The position numbers and the translations under genes are program-made. Shown one piece after another: positions 61,686 to 64,000 of a stretch of DNA of 64,000 nt. This DNA comes from Methyloterricola oryzae (lineage in GTDB: Bacteria > Pseudomonadota > Gammaproteobacteria > Methylococcales > Methylococcaceae): positions 1-64,000 of the forward strand of contig NZ_JYNS01000010.1 of assembly GCF_000934725.1 (NCBI RefSeq), given 5' to 3'. Each line of letters opens with the position of its first letter. Positions within the stretch are counted from its first letter, which is position 1. A model generated the notes under the pieces. It saw only the letters and a program-made list of their open reading frames with translations, was not told the origin of the DNA and ran no database searches.

Positions 61686-62961
61686 CTGAAACCCGCCCCT
61701 TGACCCTGGATACCACGTCCAAGGCGTTCTCCACCGTTCGGTTGTCCTCCGCCAGGGTCGGATTGATCTCGCAGATTTCGAAACAGCAGATGCGTCGGTC
61801 CTGCAGCAGCGACGCGATGAGATCACCGGCTTCGAGCTCGGTCAGGCCGCCGGCCACCGGCGTTCCCGTGGCGTTCGCGACGGACGGGTCCATGCTGTCC
61901 ACGTCAAAGGAGACATAAATGCGCTCGCAGGCATCGAGCAAGGCCAGGGCCTCGCGGGCGATACGGGCCGCACCCCGGCTCCTCAGTTCGGTGGTGGTGA
62001 AGTTTCGTATCCGGTGCTGCTCGATCAGGCGGTCTTCCGCGGGCTCGGTATCTCGCACCGCCACGTAGACCAGATCCTCGAACCGGATCTTGGGCTCAAT
62101 CCCGCCGAGCCGCTTGACCGCATTCCAGCCCGCCGCCGTCTCCGCCGAAAGCGCGTTGATACGGGCCGGAAGATTGTCCTCCCCCAATGCGGCGGCCAGG
62201 GGCATCCCGTGCATGTTTCCGGAAGGGGTCGTGTAGGGTGAATGAATGTCGGCATGGGCATCGATCCAGACCACGCCAAGGCGCGTCTCCGGCAGCGCCT
62301 GCTTGAGCCCGGCCAGGGTACCGGTCGCCGTGCTGTGATCGCCCGAGACCACGATGGGAAAACGGCCGGCCTCGACCGTGGCGGCGACGGCGGTTGCGAC
62401 CGCTTGGAAGAGCACGAGCAGCCCGGCCAGGTTCTTGGCGAAAGGCGAGTCGTCGCATGAAGTCTGCTTTGAATCGGCTTCAACGACTTCGGCGGGACCA
62501 CTGGAGACGGCGAAACGGTCCAGCTGAAAAGCCGCCGCCTGGAGGGCTGCCGGACCGAGATCGGCGCCACGGGTTCCAGCCCCGAGATCCGAGCGAACTT
62601 CGATGAGCTGTACCGCCTTGCTTTGGATCAGCGCAGTTCTGAGGGCCTCTGGCCATTCCGCGCCGGGTTTGTGTCCGAACCGAATGCGGTAGTCCGCGTC
62701 ACCGGTTTCGGCCGAGGGAGCGTACAGAAACCCCTTCTCCGCGAGCAGTTCGATCAAGGCCTGTGCTTGGCCTTCGACGAACCCAAAGTGCGCCGCGAGT
62801 TCGCTGGCCGCAATGGCACCTCCCCGCCCTTGCCGCATCAAACGCGTCATGAGGCCGGGCAAGGGCTCAGGCAGCGCGAGCATATGCGCAAGCACGAAGC
62901 CTCGGACTTTGGGCAAGGCGGAAACGGCCGCGTAAAGCTGATCGAAGGAGACCTGATTCAT
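61672..62961 (-). CDS. Arginase-family protein with N-terminal extension
   Basis: A 429-residue protein. Residues about 115-425 are ureohydrolase-like with the metal-binding motifs GDHSTATGTL, VVWIDAHADIHSP and VSFDVDSMDPSVANATGTP, so Mn-dependent hydrolysis of arginine, agmatine or a related guanidino compound is likely. The first 110 residues are an extra domain (RQGRGGAIAASELAAHFGF, AQALIELLAEKGFLY) resembling a winged helix; this is unusual for the family. Followed by a cNMP-binding protein with a short overlap. Confidence 0.85.
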   Translation of the reverse strand: MNQVSFDQLYAAVSALPKVRGFVLAHMLALPEPLPGLMTRLMRQGRGGAIAASELAAHFGFVEGQAQALIELLAEKGFLYAPSAETGDADYRIRFGHKPGAEWPEALRTALIQSKAVQLIEVRSDLGAGTRGADLGPAALQAAAFQLDRFAVSSGPAEVVEADSKQTSCDDSPFAKNLAGLLVLFQAVATAVAATVEAGRFPIVVSGDHSTATGTLAGLKQALPETRLGVVWIDAHADIHSPYTTPSGNMHGMPLAAALGEDNLPARINALSAETAAGWNAVKRLGGIEPKIRFEDLVYVAVRDTEPAEDRLIEQHRIRNFTTTELRSRGAARIAREALALLDACERIYVSFDVDSMDPSVANATGTPVAGGLTELEAGDLIASLLQDRRICCFEICEINPTLAEDNRTVENALDVVSRVKGRVSAEYN

Positions 62962-63055
62962 CCATTTGACCTGTTGGCATGACTTCGGGATAGTTTTGGC
63001 CTTCGAGGCCGGGATTACGCCCGGCTTGACGAAAACCCCACCGCAGACCCGAGGA

Positions 63056-63529
63056 ATGAATCACACGCCTGAAATACCTGCCCCAGGGGGCCATTACGGA
63101 ACCGCCGAGCGCGGCGAACTGGTCATTTCCGCCCGGCTGAGCGAGGTTTCCCGTGCGTCGCATTGGTTGCGGGCGTTTGCGGAACGCCTTGAACTGCCGG
63201 AAAGCCACTGCCTCCGGCTGGCGCTGCTGCTCGACGAAGCCCTGTCCAACACCATCCAGCATGGCTTTGACGATGACGGCCAGCACCCCGTCACGGTCCG
63301 GATAATCGCCGAACCCGGGGCGGTTCACCTGGAAATTGAAGATGCGGGGCGATCGTTCAATCCGCTGGAAGCGCCTCCGCCCGCGGATCTGCTCAACCTT
63401 GAGGAAGCGGAAATCGGCGGCCTGGGAATTCATTTCATACGCCATTACAGCGACGAATGCCGATATGAACGAGCCGGGGGCAGGAACCACCTCCGCCTCA
63501 CCATATTCGTGTCGTCTCCTGCAGTGTGA
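63056..63529 (+). CDS. Anti-sigma factor/RsbW-like ATP-binding protein
   Basis: A 157-residue GHKL-type ATPase/kinase domain of the serine-protein-kinase class: RLALLLDEALSNTIQHGF (N-box), LEIEDAGRSFNPL (G1), LGGLGIHFI-like IGGLGIHFIRHY (G2). ATG at 63056 with GAGGA upstream. It would bind and phosphorylate a STAS antagonist such as the product of the neighbouring convergent gene, in a partner-switching system. The target (sigma factor or other) is not in the window. Confidence 0.85.
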   Translation: MNHTPEIPAPGGHYGTAERGELVISARLSEVSRASHWLRAFAERLELPESHCLRLALLLDEALSNTIQHGFDDDGQHPVTVRIIAEPGAVHLEIEDAGRSFNPLEAPPPADLLNLEEAEIGGLGIHFIRHYSDECRYERAGGRNHLRLTIFVSSPAV

Positions 63530-63559
63530 ACCGAAAGGCGCGGTGGCAAGACCGGCTGC

Positions 63560-63895
63560 CTAGTTGAACGCCTTCATGGCCTCGGCTTCGGTGGGGTAGA
63601 GTGAAATCAGGCTGGCGAATCCACTGGTGGCCAAGACGTCGTTGACGAAGGCATTGGCTTCGCAAAGTTTCATCTGCCCGCCGGCCCCTTGCAACAGCTT
63701 GGCACCCAGCAGCAATACCCGCAAGCCGGCGCTGGAGATGAATTCCAGCTTGCCCAAGTTGACCAGGATCTTCTTGTGCTCGCCCTTGACGATTTTGACC
63801 ATCTCGTCGTTTCCATACCCTGCCGCCATGGAATCCAGCCGACCTTCCATATCGACTACTAACACTTCATAAACCGGGCGCGTCGAAATCTTCAT
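63560..63895 (-). CDS. STAS-domain anti-sigma factor antagonist
   Basis: A 111-residue STAS protein (ILVNLGKLEFISSAGLRVLLL) with the conserved serine pair in FISSAGL that is the usual phosphorylation site. It is convergent with the RsbW-like kinase gene, a pairing typical of partner-switching regulation. Confidence 0.92.
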   Translation of the reverse strand: MKISTRPVYEVLVVDMEGRLDSMAAGYGNDEMVKIVKGEHKKILVNLGKLEFISSAGLRVLLLGAKLLQGAGGQMKLCEANAFVNDVLATSGFASLISLYPTEAEAMKAFN

Positions 63896-64000
63896 GGGTA
63901 TTTTCGCGAGGTTGTACGATCGTTATCGAGAATCTTTGCCAGAAAGTTTATGGCCCAGGCGAATGCAGTGTCAATTCAGACCGGACGCCGGTTTTAGCAA

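Noticed and set aside
1-64000. Direct evidence for a methanotroph
   Set aside because: No methane monooxygenase, methanol dehydrogenase or related C1 gene occurs here; only indirect hints (peroxidase, bufferin, P460) were seen.
1-64000. tRNA, rRNA or CRISPR arrays
   Set aside because: No cloverleaf-like, rRNA-like or regularly spaced direct-repeat sequence was noticed by eye; a covariance-model and repeat search would settle it.

Overview
The window is high-GC bacterial DNA with dense, partly overlapping genes. Gene content (OlsB/OlsA, LplT, SrkA, DUF3301, PhoU/PstB, a sigma-54 activator, a bufferin operon) points to a gammaproteobacterium. The surface-peroxidase-like cytochrome, bufferin and P460 genes would suit a Methylococcales-type methanotroph, but no methane monooxygenase or other diagnostic gene lies here, so that assignment is inference only.

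Layout. 1-1132: an IS66-type fragment and a gene-free stretch. 1133-10114: a di-haem cytochrome c peroxidase, a convergent sigma-54 activator, a bufferin operon (bufA-bufB-bufC-doxX plus a cytochrome P460 gene) and a secreted unknown. 10544-14610: a LysR regulator divergent from a four-gene redox cassette (AhpD-like, PNPOx-flavin reductase fusion, GST, NTF2-like). 14611-15412: a decayed stretch with a (TGGTT)7 repeat. 15413-18208: modABC with a possible ModE-type operator. 18581-21975: a surface-sugar fragment in which a glycosyltransferase-like gene is fused in frame to the C-terminal half of a cytidylyltransferase, followed by an aminotransferase and an SDR.

22012-35915 reads as a phosphate-starvation and membrane-lipid-remodelling island: lplT, a DUF47 PhoU-like protein, a GH1 glycosidase, an MGDG-synthase-like lipid glycosyltransferase, phoU, pstB, phoD, glpQ and the ornithine-lipid genes olsB-olsA, with Pho-box-like direct repeats between pstB and phoD and a weaker one before olsB. 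35942-43460 holds mostly housekeeping or unknown genes (NYN-LOTUS protein, lipoprotein, srkA, gluconokinase, an ABC exporter, DUF3301).

43563-56482 is the most remarkable part: twelve tightly packed or overlapping minus-strand genes that look like one operon combining CoM-dependent epoxide metabolism (epoxyalkane:CoM transferase, hydroxyalkyl-CoM dehydrogenase-like SDR, 2-ketopropyl-CoM carboxylase-like oxidoreductase) with a bacterial coenzyme M biosynthesis set (ComA-like phosphosulfolactate synthase, two aspartase/fumarase-superfamily lyases, a D-cysteine-desulfhydrase-like PLP enzyme). A two-subunit CoA-transferase, a GMC oxidoreductase, a small zinc-ribbon protein and one unrecognised protein share the operon. 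The carboxylase-like enzyme keeps the redox Cys pair but has Tyr where the Py2 enzyme has its active-site His. A divergent acylating aldehyde dehydrogenase of the sulfoacetaldehyde type adds a second sulfonate link.

58434-63895 carries signalling genes: an EAL phosphodiesterase, a MinD-like ATPase, a cNMP-binding protein, an arginase-family enzyme with an N-terminal extension, and an RsbW-like/STAS pair. No rRNA, tRNA or CRISPR array was recognised.
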